DNA of 64,000 bases from Duganella sp. Leaf126 (lineage in GTDB: Bacteria > Pseudomonadota > Gammaproteobacteria > Burkholderiales > Burkholderiaceae_D). This document shows positions 53,500-63,494 of the stretch, one piece after another. The notes beneath the pieces were generated by a model. The model searched no databases, was not told the origin of the DNA, and saw nothing but the letters and a program-made list of their open reading frames with translations. Every line of letters begins with the position of its first letter. Position 1 is the stretch's first letter. The position numbers and the translations under genes were made by a program. Location: positions 507 to 64,506 of the forward strand of contig NZ_LMNW01000034.1 of the NCBI RefSeq assembly GCF_001423125.1. The letters run 5' to 3'.

Positions 53500-53521
53500 T
53501 AATGAGATATGATTCTCATTA
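53500..53521. promoter_or_regulatory. Fur-box-like palindrome before the ABC exporter
   Basis: TAATGAGA and TCTCATTA are perfect 8-bp inverted arms around TATGAT (22 bp in all). The arms match the AATGAGA/TCTCATT core of betaproteobacterial Fur sites, but the spacing is one base longer than the 19-bp consensus. The centre lies about 65 bp before the start of the ATPase gene. Iron-regulated expression is inferred. Confidence 0.5.
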
Positions 53522-53575
53522 GTAAACGCAACCATGTTGCGATTATCACGTTTGCCATTGTTCCGGGAGTACCGC

Positions 53576-54385
53576 TTGACCACTGATCGTCCCTATCTGC
53601 CCGCACCGGGCGCCACCTCCGCCGGCGATCCGGTGCTCGACGCGTCGGCCGTGGTGGCCGGCTATGGCGGCAAGACCATCTTGCAGCAGCTCGATTTGCA
53701 GGTCCATGCCGGTGAAATCTACGCGCTGCTCGGCGCCAACGGCGCCGGCAAGACCACCACCGTCAGCCTGTTCCTCGGATTCGTGGCGCCCGTTGCCGGC
53801 ACGGTCAGGGTGGTCGGTCACGATCCGGTTGCCGCGCCGGCGCAGGCGCGCCGGCACCTGGCCTATATTCCGGAAAATGTCGCCCTGTACGAGCACCTGA
53901 GCGCCCGCGAAAACGTCGCTTACCTGCTGCACCTGGCGGGCCAGCAGGAAAACGACGCCGTCATCGGCGCTGCGCTGGCGGCCGCCGGCCTCGATGCCGC
54001 GGCGTTCGACCGCCGCGTGGGCGGCTTCTCGAAGGGCATGCGGCAAAAGGTGGCGATCGCGCTGGCGCTGGCGCGCAAGGTGCCGGCGCTGCTGCTCGAC
54101 GAGCCGACGTCTGGCCTCGATCCGCAGGCCACGGCCGAATTCAACCGCCTGCTGGGCGTGCTGCGCGCCCGGGGCGTGGCGATCCTGATGGTGACCCACG
54201 ACCTGCTCAGCGCCGCCGACGTGGCCGACCGTATCGGCTTCCTCGAGGCGGGGCGCCTGCGTGAGGAGGTGGCCGCCGCAGGCGCCGACCGCTTCGACGT
54301 GCGCGCGCTGCACCGGCGCTACGCTGCACCATCGTCATCCTTGGCACCCTTGGCATCCTCGGCACAACCCGTGCAGGTGGCGTGA
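53576..54385 (+). CDS. ABC transporter ATP-binding protein
   Basis: 269 residues from TTG 53576, chosen for GGGAG 6 bases upstream; an ATG at 53534 is in frame but has no ribosome-binding site. Walker A is GANGAGKTT, the signature is VGGFSKGMRQKVAIALALA, Walker B is ALLLDEPTSGLD, and the H-loop is VTHDLLS. It is the cytoplasmic ATPase of an ABC-2 type exporter whose two membrane subunits follow at once with overlapping start/stop codons. Confidence 0.92.
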   Translation: MTTDRPYLPAPGATSAGDPVLDASAVVAGYGGKTILQQLDLQVHAGEIYALLGANGAGKTTTVSLFLGFVAPVAGTVRVVGHDPVAAPAQARRHLAYIPENVALYEHLSARENVAYLLHLAGQQENDAVIGAALAAAGLDAAAFDRRVGGFSKGMRQKVAIALALARKVPALLLDEPTSGLDPQATAEFNRLLGVLRARGVAILMVTHDLLSAADVADRIGFLEAGRLREEVAAAGADRFDVRALHRRYAAPSSSLAPLASSAQPVQVA

Positions 54386-55824
54386 CCATGGCCGTTTCCA
54401 TCACTGCGCGCATCGCCCGCGAAGAATGGCGGGCGCTGGTGCGCGACCGCGCCGCTGTCGTCGGCCTGCTGCTGTTGACGGTGCTGATGCTGGTCGCTGC
54501 GCTGACCGCCTACGAACAGCAGCGCGGCGCCAACGCCGAACGGGCGCGCTACCAGGCGCAAGCCAACCACGAATTCCAGGCCCAGCCCGACCGCCATCCG
54601 CACCGCATGGTCCATTACGGCCACTTCCTGTTCCGGCCCGTGAATCCACTGGCCGCCTTCGATCCCGGCATCGACGGTTACACGGGCAGCACGCTGTTCG
54701 TCGAAGGGCACCAGCAGAACAGCGCCAACTTCGGCGACGTGCGCCAGACTTCGCTGCTGCTGCGCTTCGGCCAGCTGACCCCGGCCTTCGTGCTGCAGGT
54801 GCTGGCGCCGCTGTTGCTGGTGTTCTTCGGCCACGCGGCGGTCGCGCGCGAGCGCGAGTCCGGCACCTTGCGGCTGCTGCTGGCGCAAGGCGTGGCCAGC
54901 CGCCAGCTGGTGCTGGGCAAGCTGCTGGCGCTGTGCGGCTTTACCGGCGTGATGCTGGTGCCGGCGCTGGCCGGCCTGGCCTGGATGGCGGCCGGCGGCC
55001 ATGCACCGTGGCTGCCGGTGCTGCTGCTGGCTGCCGCCTACGGCGGCTGGTTGCTGCTGTGGTCGGTGGGCGTGGTGCTGGTGTCCACCCTGTTTGCGCG
55101 CGGCCGCGACGCCTTTCTGGTGCTGCTGGCCGTGTGGGCGGTGACGGTGATCCTGCTGCCGCGCTGGGTGCCGGACCTGGCCAGCAGCGCCATCGATCTG
55201 CCCACGCGGTACGAAAACATGATCCGCGTCCAGCGCGACTACCTGGCGCTGGGCGACTCGCACAATCCGCAGGATCCGCAGTACGCGGCGTTCCGCGACA
55301 GTCTGCTCAGGCAGTACCACGTCACCCGCGTGGAAGACCTGCCGGTGAACCTGAAAGGGCTGATCAGCATGGAAGGCGAGCGCAGATCGACAGAATTGTT
55401 CAACCGCTATGCGGCGGCCGGCATGGACCGGCAGCAGGCGCAGAGCCGCCTGTTCGACCACGCCGGCTGGCTCAGTCCCGCGCTGGCCTTGCGGCGCCTG
55501 TCGATGACCGTCTCCGGCACCGATCTGGCCAGCTTCCGCAGCTTCCTCGAGCAGGGCGAGGCCTACCGCTACGCACTGGTCCAGCGCCTGAACACGCTGC
55601 ACGCGGAAGAAGTCCATTACGCCGACGACGGCAAGCCCGGCAAGGAAAACCGCATCGCCAGCACGCACTGGAAAGGCTTCCCGCCGTTCCATTACCGTGC
55701 GCCGCCGCTCGATGATGTGCTGGCGCGTGCAGCGCCTGCCGGCGCCGCGCTGATCGTGTGGATCCTGGTGCTGACCGGCGCAACCTGGTGGCTGGCCGGC
55801 CGCCTGGGGAGGATCGCACGATGA
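54382..55824 (+). CDS. ABC-2 type transporter permease (DUF3526-like), first subunit
   Basis: 480 residues from GTG 54382 (overlaps the ATPase stop as GTGA; ATG 54388 is an alternative). One membrane segment is near the N-terminus (about 24-42), then a large periplasmic loop (about 45-150 includes HRMVHYGHFLFRPVNPLAAFDPG and GHQQNSANFGD), and four or five helices at about 150-275, with another long loop and a final helix near the end. This layout is that of DUF3526 permeases, which occur in pairs with an ATPase next to TonB-receptor or iron-responsive genes. Its substrate is not known. Confidence 0.85.
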   Translation: MTMAVSITARIAREEWRALVRDRAAVVGLLLLTVLMLVAALTAYEQQRGANAERARYQAQANHEFQAQPDRHPHRMVHYGHFLFRPVNPLAAFDPGIDGYTGSTLFVEGHQQNSANFGDVRQTSLLLRFGQLTPAFVLQVLAPLLLVFFGHAAVARERESGTLRLLLAQGVASRQLVLGKLLALCGFTGVMLVPALAGLAWMAAGGHAPWLPVLLLAAAYGGWLLLWSVGVVLVSTLFARGRDAFLVLLAVWAVTVILLPRWVPDLASSAIDLPTRYENMIRVQRDYLALGDSHNPQDPQYAAFRDSLLRQYHVTRVEDLPVNLKGLISMEGERRSTELFNRYAAAGMDRQQAQSRLFDHAGWLSPALALRRLSMTVSGTDLASFRSFLEQGEAYRYALVQRLNTLHAEEVHYADDGKPGKENRIASTHWKGFPPFHYRAPPLDDVLARAAPAGAALIVWILVLTGATWWLAGRLGRIAR

Positions 55825-57224
55825 ACGGAAATTCACTGGCGACCTGGCTGGCCTTCGAGTGGCGCCTGGTCGTGCGCGCGCGCCTGTCCCTGGCGGCCCT
55901 GCTGCTGTTGCTGCTGCTGTCGGCCGTCTCCGTGTGGTCCGGGCTGCAGGAGACGGCGCGCCAGCGCGCCACCATCGCCCGCCTGGCCGGCCTGCAGGCG
56001 CAGGACGCGGCCGTCGCCACCCAGCGCAATGCCACCGGCGGCGATGCCGGCAATGCCGCCTACTACACCTATCACCATACCTGGGATGCGCCGCAGGATG
56101 CGGCCTTCCTGGCGCTCGGCCTGCGCGACGTGGCGCCGTACGCGCTGCGCATCCGTGCGCTCGGCCTGCAGGCCCAGCTCTACGAGGGCGAAAGCTTCAA
56201 CCCGGAGGTGGCGCTGCCGGGCCGCTTCGATTTTGCCTTCGTGCTGATCTACCTGTCGCCGCTGTTCGTGATCGCGCTGCTGCACGACCTGGTCTCGGGC
56301 GAGCGCCAGTCGGGACGGCTGCGCATGCTGGCCGCCATGCCCGACGGCGCGCGCCTGTGGCGCCGGCGCGTGGCGCTGCGCTTTGCGCTGCTGCTCGGAT
56401 GCCTGGCCTTGCCGCTGCTCGCTGGCGCGCTGTGGTCCGGCCTGGGCGCCGGCGCGACCGTGCTGGTGCTGGCGGTGTCGGCCAGCTACCTGGCGTTCTG
56501 GATCGGCGTCTCGCTGCTGGTTGGCGCGCGCGGGTGCGGCTCGGTCACCAACGCCACGGTGCTGATGGGGACATGGGCCGTGCTCACGCTGGTGCTGCCC
56601 ACGCTGGCCAACGTGGCGCTGACCCGCGCCATCCCCGTGCACCAGGGCGTGGACCTGATGCTGGCGCAGCGCCAGACCGTGCACGGCGCGTGGGAAGTGC
56701 CGCGCGAGGACACCATGCGCAGGTTTTATGATGGCCATCCGCAGTGGCGCAACAGCGCACCGTTGACGCCAGGCTTCCAGTGGAAATGGTATTACGCGTT
56801 TCACCAGCTCGGCGACGAGAGCGTCGCCGGCCAGGTGGCGCACTACCGTGCCGGTCTGCTGGCGCGCCAGGACTGGACCGACCGCCTGGGCTGGCTGATG
56901 CCGGGCGTGGGCGTGCAGGCCGTGCTGCACCGGCTGGCCAACACCGACCTGCCGGCGCAACTGGCCTACCAGCAGCGCATCGCCAGCTTCCACCAGGCGC
57001 TGCGGCATTTCTACTACGGCTATCTGTTCACCGGCAAGCCGTACGGACCGGCCGAGGCTGCGCGGCAGCCCATATTCACCCCCGCCAGCGGCCGTGTCGC
57101 GCTGCCGTGGCAGGCGGCAGGCGTGGTGTGTCTGGTGGCGTCGCTGATGCTGGGGGCGGGGGTGAGGAGTTTGCGGCGGCTGTCACGTCCTGCGCGGCTG
57201 GCGGGCGGAGGGCAGGCGCGCTGA
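55821..57224 (+). CDS. ABC-2 type transporter permease (DUF3526-like), second subunit
   Basis: 467 residues from ATG 55821, overlapping the stop of the first permease (ATGA). It resembles that subunit in layout: an N-terminal helix (LSLAALLLLLLLSAVSVWS, about 20-40), a periplasmic loop with YYTYHHTWDAPQDAAFLALG, then helices at about 135-290 and a C-terminal helix. The two permeases presumably form a heterodimer with two copies of the ATPase. The operon thus has three genes with two overlaps of 4 bp, and a Fur-like site in front. Confidence 0.88.
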   Translation: MNGNSLATWLAFEWRLVVRARLSLAALLLLLLLSAVSVWSGLQETARQRATIARLAGLQAQDAAVATQRNATGGDAGNAAYYTYHHTWDAPQDAAFLALGLRDVAPYALRIRALGLQAQLYEGESFNPEVALPGRFDFAFVLIYLSPLFVIALLHDLVSGERQSGRLRMLAAMPDGARLWRRRVALRFALLLGCLALPLLAGALWSGLGAGATVLVLAVSASYLAFWIGVSLLVGARGCGSVTNATVLMGTWAVLTLVLPTLANVALTRAIPVHQGVDLMLAQRQTVHGAWEVPREDTMRRFYDGHPQWRNSAPLTPGFQWKWYYAFHQLGDESVAGQVAHYRAGLLARQDWTDRLGWLMPGVGVQAVLHRLANTDLPAQLAYQQRIASFHQALRHFYYGYLFTGKPYGPAEAARQPIFTPASGRVALPWQAAGVVCLVASLMLGAGVRSLRRLSRPARLAGGGQAR

Positions 57225-57315
57225 GGCGACACCGTATCCGGTTTTTGCCAGCTTGCTGCATTTTCCATCAACCTTGTTTTATAATGCCCACCCCGCAAGG
57301 TTGGAAGGGCAGGAG

Positions 57316-59052
57316 ATGAACGACAGCGACTTGCGCGAAATGTTGACACGGCATTTCGCCGTCGAACAGGTGGAGGCGCATGTGCTGCAGCAGCTGGCAG
57401 ACATGGTGCGCGACTGGCTGACGCCCGCGGGCAGGTCGCCGTATCCCGTCACGCCCATCGACCAGCTGCTGCCGCTGTTTTCGAGCCTGGCGCCGCCGGC
57501 CGACGGGATGGCGCCGGCCCAGGTGCTGGAGACGCTGCAGCACAAGCTGCTGCCCCATACGGCGCGCCTGAACCATCCCAAGTTCATCGGCCACATGACC
57601 CAGGCGCTGCCGTGGATGACGGTGCTGGTCGAGGCGCTGGCTGCCGCCCTGAACCAGAACCAGGTCAAGATCGAGACCGCGTACGCCTCGACGCTGATGG
57701 AAAAACAGGTGCTCGGCTGGCTGCACCGCATCGTCTTCGGCGCCCATGACGCCGTCTATGCGGACGCCATGCGCGCGAAAAACCAGGCGCTCGGCAATAT
57801 CGTCAGCGGCGGCACCATGGGCAACCTGACTGCGCTGGCGGTCGCGCTCGAGCGCGCGCTGCCCGGCGTGCGCAAGCACGGCCTGTTCGCGGCGCTGCAG
57901 CAGTCGGGCCTGCGCGGGCTGGCGGTGATTGCCTCGGCCCGCGCCCATTACTCGCTGAAAAAGGCGCTCGGCACGCTGGGCCTGGGCGAAGATGCCCTCT
58001 ACCGGGTGCCGGTGGACGCCGACAACCGCATCGACCTGGCGGCGCTCGAAGACACCATCGCTGCGCTCAGGCGCGACCGCATCGGCATCGTCGCCATCGT
58101 CGGCATCGCCGGCACCACCGAGACCGGCGCCATCGATCCGCTCGCCGCGCTGGCGGCGATCGCGCAGCGCGAGCGCACCTGGTTCCATGTCGATGCCGCC
58201 TGGGGCGGGGCGCTGCTGATGGCCGAGCGGTTCCGGCCGCTGTATGCGGGCATCGAGGCGGCCGATTCGGTGGTGATCGACGGTCACAAGCTGTTCTGGG
58301 TACCGATGGCGCAGGGCATGGTGCTGTTCCGCGATCCGTCCAGCCTGGACCGGCTCAGGCACCATGCCAACTACATCATCCGCAGCAATTCGGGCGACCT
58401 GGGCCAGACTTCACTGGAAGGCTCGCGCCGCTTCGACGCGTTGAAACTGTGGGTGTCGCTGACCCTGCTGGGCCAGCGCGGCTACGCCACGCTGCTCGAG
58501 CACGCGGCCGGCCTGGCCGGCGCCATGCGCGCGCTGCTCGCCGGTCAGCCCGATTTCGAGCTGACCAGCGACTCGGACAACTTCATCCTGACCTACCGCT
58601 ACCTGCCGCCGGCGCTCGGCCAGCGCCTGGCGCAGCTGCTCGCTGCCGGCCGCGCCGACGAGGCGACCATCGTCAACCGCGCGATCAACGCACTCAATGC
58701 GCGCCTGCAGGAGCGGCAAAAGGCCAATGGCCACAGCTTCGTGTCGCGCACGGTGCTGGAACGGGCGCCGTTTGCCGATGGCATCACCGTGCTGCGCGTG
58801 GTGCTGAGCAATGTGTACACCACGCCGGCCCACCTGCGCGAGATCGTTGCCGAGCAGCGCCAGCTGGGCGCTGCATTAGCTGAACACATGGCTGAACACG
58901 CGGCTGAAAACATGGCTGAAGACATTGCCGGCAGCACGCCTGACAATGAGGCGGACAACGTAGCCGGCAACGAGGCGGACAACGTAGCCGGCAACGAGAC
59001 GGACGACGCAGCCGACCAGGTGTCCGGCCACAGGCCTGCCGTCGCGCCCTGA
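57316..59052 (+). CDS. panP: Group II PLP decarboxylase, PanP-like (putative aspartate 1-decarboxylase)
   Basis: 578 residues from ATG 57316 with GGAAGGG upstream. It is a fold-type I PLP enzyme: NHPKFIGHMTQALPWM, LNQNQVKIETAYASTLMEKQVLGWLH, SGGTMGNLTALAVA, GIAGTTETGAIDPLAALAAI and FHVDAAWGGALLM lead to the PLP lysine in VVIDGHKLFW (Lys325). These stretches match the PanP branch, which in some bacteria replaces PanD to make beta-alanine from aspartate for pantothenate and CoA. Other substrates (glutamate or aromatic amino acids) cannot be ruled out. The last about 50 residues are low-complexity acidic repeats, EADNVAGN, that are not part of the enzyme. The stop abuts the convergent DUF1264 gene. 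Confidence 0.82.
   Translation: MNDSDLREMLTRHFAVEQVEAHVLQQLADMVRDWLTPAGRSPYPVTPIDQLLPLFSSLAPPADGMAPAQVLETLQHKLLPHTARLNHPKFIGHMTQALPWMTVLVEALAAALNQNQVKIETAYASTLMEKQVLGWLHRIVFGAHDAVYADAMRAKNQALGNIVSGGTMGNLTALAVALERALPGVRKHGLFAALQQSGLRGLAVIASARAHYSLKKALGTLGLGEDALYRVPVDADNRIDLAALEDTIAALRRDRIGIVAIVGIAGTTETGAIDPLAALAAIAQRERTWFHVDAAWGGALLMAERFRPLYAGIEAADSVVIDGHKLFWVPMAQGMVLFRDPSSLDRLRHHANYIIRSNSGDLGQTSLEGSRRFDALKLWVSLTLLGQRGYATLLEHAAGLAGAMRALLAGQPDFELTSDSDNFILTYRYLPPALGQRLAQLLAAGRADEATIVNRAINALNARLQERQKANGHSFVSRTVLERAPFADGITVLRVVLSNVYTTPAHLREIVAEQRQLGAALAEHMAEHAAENMAEDIAGSTPDNEADNVAGNEADNVAGNETDDAADQVSGHRPAVAP
58948..58995 (+). repeat. 24-bp direct repeat in the panP-like tail
   Basis: Two identical 24-bp copies (58948-58971 and 58972-58995) encode EADNVAGN twice, with a diverged third (ETDDAADQ). 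They extend the C-terminus beyond the catalytic domain and keep the frame. Confidence 0.85.
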
Positions 59053-59829
<777 letters not shown>

Positions 59830-60025
59830 GACGGATCTCCTCGGAGAACGGAAACGGACATGCAGTCTAGCGACGCCTGGCCGGCACCGGCGCCACCTTT
59901 ATGTATTGCAATTTATGCAGTCGCGCCGCATCAACAAACCGTGTCTGTGAGGAAATAAGATTACCACCGTCCAGATTTACTGAATTACAATCGATTTTGC
60001 TACCGACCCTGCATAACGCCTCCAG

Positions 60026-62308
60026 ATGAACGTCGATCCACAGTTATTTATCCTGTTTTCGCTTGGAATCGACATCTTCCTGTGCCTGGTACTGGTCACG
60101 GTGTGGTGGCGGCACAACGACGAACTGCAGGCGCCGGCGTGGGCCATCGGACAGATCGCCCTGACCGCCGGCACCGTGTTCTGGCGACTCGGGCCGGCGT
60201 TCGGGCCGAGGATGCCGGCCGTGGCGCTGATGCTGGTCGTCAGCGTGGCGGGCTTCTGGGCCGGCACCGAGTTTTTCCTTGGGAAACTCGACCAGGCCAG
60301 GCTGCGCCGGGCAATCGCGGTCACCGCGCTCCTCGGCCTGGCCTGCTACGCGCTGTTTGCCGTCGCCGACGACGCTTTCGTCACCACCACCACGGTTGCC
60401 CTCAGTTACGCCATCACGTTCATCTGGGTGGGCTGGCGCCTGCTCAGCCACCGCACCGGCTACGGCGTGCTCGGATGGGTGTGCGTGCTGCGCGGCCTGT
60501 TCAACCTGGCCAATGCCCTGCAGCTGGTGCCGACCAGCTTCGAACTGTGGCTGGTGGCGTCGCTGCTGGTCAAATCGGCATCCATCCTGTGCCTGATCCA
60601 CGCGGTGCAGGACAAGATCCAGAAGCGCTACACCCATGCCATCGACAGCCTGAGCAAGGGTTTCCTCGTGTACGACCGCCAGGGGGTGATCCGCACCGCC
60701 AACGAGCGCTGCGCCCGCTTATTGCGGGCGCCGGCGGTGCGCCAGCTGATCGGCAGCAATATTGCCGACTGGACCACGGGGCTGACCCGCAGCGAGGTCG
60801 AAGACCACTTCCAGCGCTTCGCTGCGGCCACCGCCTATCCCTACGTGGAAACCAGGGTGTTCCGCCAGGGCGCGCCCGACGAGCTGCCGGTCGAACTGAT
60901 CGCCTCGCCGCACTACGAGCGCGGCCAGCTGCACTGCATGATGCTGGTGATGGACATTACCGACCGCAAAAAGAAAGATGATGAACTGTATCGCGCCGCC
61001 CATTACGACAGCGTGACTGGCCTGCTCAATCGCCACGGCCTGACGATCGAGCTCGACAGACAACTCGTGCAGGCCCGGCAGTCCGGTCTCGTGTGCGCGG
61101 TACTGTTCATCGACATCGACAAGTTCAAGCGGATCAACGATTCGTTCGGCCACGCCACCGGCGACCTGTTGCTGCAGCAGCTGGCCGAACGCTTGCGCGG
61201 CTGCATCGGTGAACACGACCTGCTCGGCCGTTGCGGTGGCGACGAGTTCGTGGTGGTGTTGCCCGGCCTGGCGCCGGAGCAGGCGTCGGCGCAGGCGGCT
61301 GCCTGCGGCGAGCGGGTGTTGGGTGCGCTTGGCGCCCGGTTCGACCTGGCGCAGCACGCGATCACCGTATCGGCCAGCATCGGCGTGGCGTGCCAGGACA
61401 GCGACGGCATGGCAGCCGACACCCTGGTGCGCAACGCCGACATCGCCATGCACGACGTCAAGAAGTCGGGCCGGGGCGACATGCGCTTCTATGACGAAGG
61501 CATGAGCGCCTATGCGCGGGAAGCGCTGGTGATCGACGGCGCGTTGCGGGGTGCGATTCCGAACGGCGAACTGCGCCTGGTCTACCAGCCCATCGTCGAT
61601 GCCCGTACCGGCCGCATGGACAAGGTGGAAGCGCTGCTGCGCTGGCACAGCGCCACGCTCGGCAACGTGGCGCCCGATCGGTTCATCCCGGTGGCCGAGG
61701 ACAGCGGCCTGATCATCGACCTCGGCGCCTGGGTGCTGGCCGAGGCCTGCCGCCAGCTTGGCGCCTGGCGCGAGGCGCTGCCGCAGCTGGCGGTCAGCAT
61801 CAACGTCTCGGCCCGGCAACTGCTGGAACCTGCGTTCGTCGGCCTGGTGCAGCGCGCGCTGGCCGAGCACGGCCTGGCACCGCAACAGCTGGAACTGGAG
61901 CTGACCGAAAGGGTGCTGATCGGTACCGGCGGACAGGTGCACGCGACGCTGGCGCAGCTGCGCGCGCTGGGCGTGAGCATCTCGCTCGACGATTTCGGCA
62001 CCGGTTATTCGTCGCTCAGCTACCTGACCCGCTTCGAGATCGACACCATCAAGATCGACCGCAGTTTCGTCACCGGCATGGTGGACTGCCCGCGCAGCCA
62101 GGCGCTGGTGGCCACCATCGTGGCGCTGGGGCAAAGCCTGGGGCTGCAGCTGGTGGCCGAGGGCGTGGAGACTGCCGACCAGGCCAGCTCGCTGGGCGCG
62201 ACCGGCTGCCATTATCTGCAGGGCTACCATATTTCACGGCCGGTGCCGGCCGACGCGCTGCTGCGCTTTGCCGGGACATCGCTGCCGGCCGCCGAAGCCG
62301 GCCATTAG
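60026..62308 (+). CDS. Seven-helix membrane PAS-GGDEF-EAL c-di-GMP protein
   Basis: 760 residues. Residues 1-200 form about seven membrane helices, an MHYT/MASE-like sensor without a periplasmic domain (LFSLGIDIFLCLVLVTVWW, IWVGWRLLSHRTGYG). A PAS domain (about 205-310) with DITDRKKKD follows. GGDEF keeps GRCGGDEFVVVL, but the I-site position reads GEHD, without Arg, so product inhibition is unlikely by that site. EAL motifs are complete: KVEALLRW, NVSARQL, ELTERV, LDDFGTG, KIDRSFV, AEGVET. It is divergent from the DUF1264 gene, with a 196-bp spacer holding TACAAT at 59988 as a possible -10 box. The start ATG has only a weak ribosome-binding site. Confidence 0.93.
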   Translation: MNVDPQLFILFSLGIDIFLCLVLVTVWWRHNDELQAPAWAIGQIALTAGTVFWRLGPAFGPRMPAVALMLVVSVAGFWAGTEFFLGKLDQARLRRAIAVTALLGLACYALFAVADDAFVTTTTVALSYAITFIWVGWRLLSHRTGYGVLGWVCVLRGLFNLANALQLVPTSFELWLVASLLVKSASILCLIHAVQDKIQKRYTHAIDSLSKGFLVYDRQGVIRTANERCARLLRAPAVRQLIGSNIADWTTGLTRSEVEDHFQRFAAATAYPYVETRVFRQGAPDELPVELIASPHYERGQLHCMMLVMDITDRKKKDDELYRAAHYDSVTGLLNRHGLTIELDRQLVQARQSGLVCAVLFIDIDKFKRINDSFGHATGDLLLQQLAERLRGCIGEHDLLGRCGGDEFVVVLPGLAPEQASAQAAACGERVLGALGARFDLAQHAITVSASIGVACQDSDGMAADTLVRNADIAMHDVKKSGRGDMRFYDEGMSAYAREALVIDGALRGAIPNGELRLVYQPIVDARTGRMDKVEALLRWHSATLGNVAPDRFIPVAEDSGLIIDLGAWVLAEACRQLGAWREALPQLAVSINVSARQLLEPAFVGLVQRALAEHGLAPQQLELELTERVLIGTGGQVHATLAQLRALGVSISLDDFGTGYSSLSYLTRFEIDTIKIDRSFVTGMVDCPRSQALVATIVALGQSLGLQLVAEGVETADQASSLGATGCHYLQGYHISRPVPADALLRFAGTSLPAAEAGH

Positions 62309-62349
62309 GAGTCGGGCGGCAGGAGCGCCCGGTCCGGCGGCGCTGCGCG

Positions 62350-63348
62350 CTAGCGCACGCCGGAGCCGCCGTCGGCGCCCGGACCGCCATCGATGCGGCG
62401 GCTGCCGAGCGTGGTCGCGTATTCGTGGGTGAACAGGGCGCCGAAAAAGAAGATCTGCGCCGAATAATAAATCCAGGTGATCAGGGCGACGATCGAGCCG
62501 GCCGCGCCATAGGAGCTGCTGAAGTCGCCATGCCCGAGGTACAGCCCGATCAGCAATTTACCGACCAGGAACAGCAGCGCGGTCAGGATGGCGCCGACGA
62601 TCACGTCGCCCCAGGCAATGCGGGTGGCGGGCAGGAATTTGTACACGAAGGCGAACACCACGGTGATGATCGCCACCGACAGCGCCGCAAACGCGTACTG
62701 CAGGATCTTGCCGGGATCGGTCGGGTCGGCCCAGCTGCTCTGGAACGCGGCCAGGCCGGCATTGATCGCCAGCGACATCATCAGCATCAGCGCCAGCACC
62801 ATCAGCAGGCCGAACGACAGGAAGCGCTCGCGGACGAACAGCCAGACACCCGAGCCTTGCGACGGCGGTATCTGCCACAGCTCGTCCAGGCTTTCCTTGA
62901 GTTCGGCAAACGCGCTGGTGGCCGTGACCAGCACGATCACGCCGGAGATGATACTGGCGGCGACGCTGCCGTCGGTCTGGCGGGCGCCGGCAATGATCAC
63001 CTTGAGCGCTTCGCTGCCCTGGCTGCCGGTCAGGCCGCCAAGTTCGGTCAGCAGCGCCGTGCGCACCACGTCCTCATCGAAGAACAGGCTGGCCAGCGCA
63101 ACGACCAGCATCAGCATCGGCGCCAGCGAAAACAGCACGTACAAGGTCAGTGCCGCGCCCTTGCTGGCCGCGCGCCGGTCCAGCCATGCGGTGGCAGCGG
63201 CCTTGGCCATCTGCGCCACCGCGTACAGGTAGGCTGACAGGCCGCCGTGCTTGACGCGCAAGGCGATCTCGCGGCGGCGGCGGGCGACGGGATCGTCTGC
63301 GCCGCTCTGGTGGGGGGAATCCGGGTGCGCGAGCGTGGTGCTGGTCAT
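62350..63348 (-). CDS. YihY/BrkB-family integral membrane protein
   Basis: 332 residues with six membrane segments. The family pattern GAALTLYVLFSLAPMLMLVVAL, GLTGSQGSEALKVII, LWQIPPSQGSGVWLFVRERFLSFGLLM, KFLPATRIAWGDVIVGAILTALLFLVGKLLIG and AAGSIVALITWIYYSAQIFFFGALFTHEYA is typical. These proteins were once called RNase BN, wrongly; their function is not clear, though some affect serum resistance or lipid transport. It is convergent with the GGDEF/EAL gene (41 bp) and divergent from the oxidoreductase gene. Confidence 0.92.
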   Translation of the reverse strand: MTSTTLAHPDSPHQSGADDPVARRRREIALRVKHGGLSAYLYAVAQMAKAAATAWLDRRAASKGAALTLYVLFSLAPMLMLVVALASLFFDEDVVRTALLTELGGLTGSQGSEALKVIIAGARQTDGSVAASIISGVIVLVTATSAFAELKESLDELWQIPPSQGSGVWLFVRERFLSFGLLMVLALMLMMSLAINAGLAAFQSSWADPTDPGKILQYAFAALSVAIITVVFAFVYKFLPATRIAWGDVIVGAILTALLFLVGKLLIGLYLGHGDFSSSYGAAGSIVALITWIYYSAQIFFFGALFTHEYATTLGSRRIDGGPGADGGSGVR

Positions 63349-63494
63349 GGTGTCGGGGAATGGATATCAGGATGCACCATGGTGGCCGTCGTGCCATTCT
63401 GCGGTCGGTGCGCACGCGCACGGAAGGCTGGACGGCGCGGCCTCACACTGGCTTGCACCATCCTATCCATCTTCCCACTCAGCCAGGAACACCG

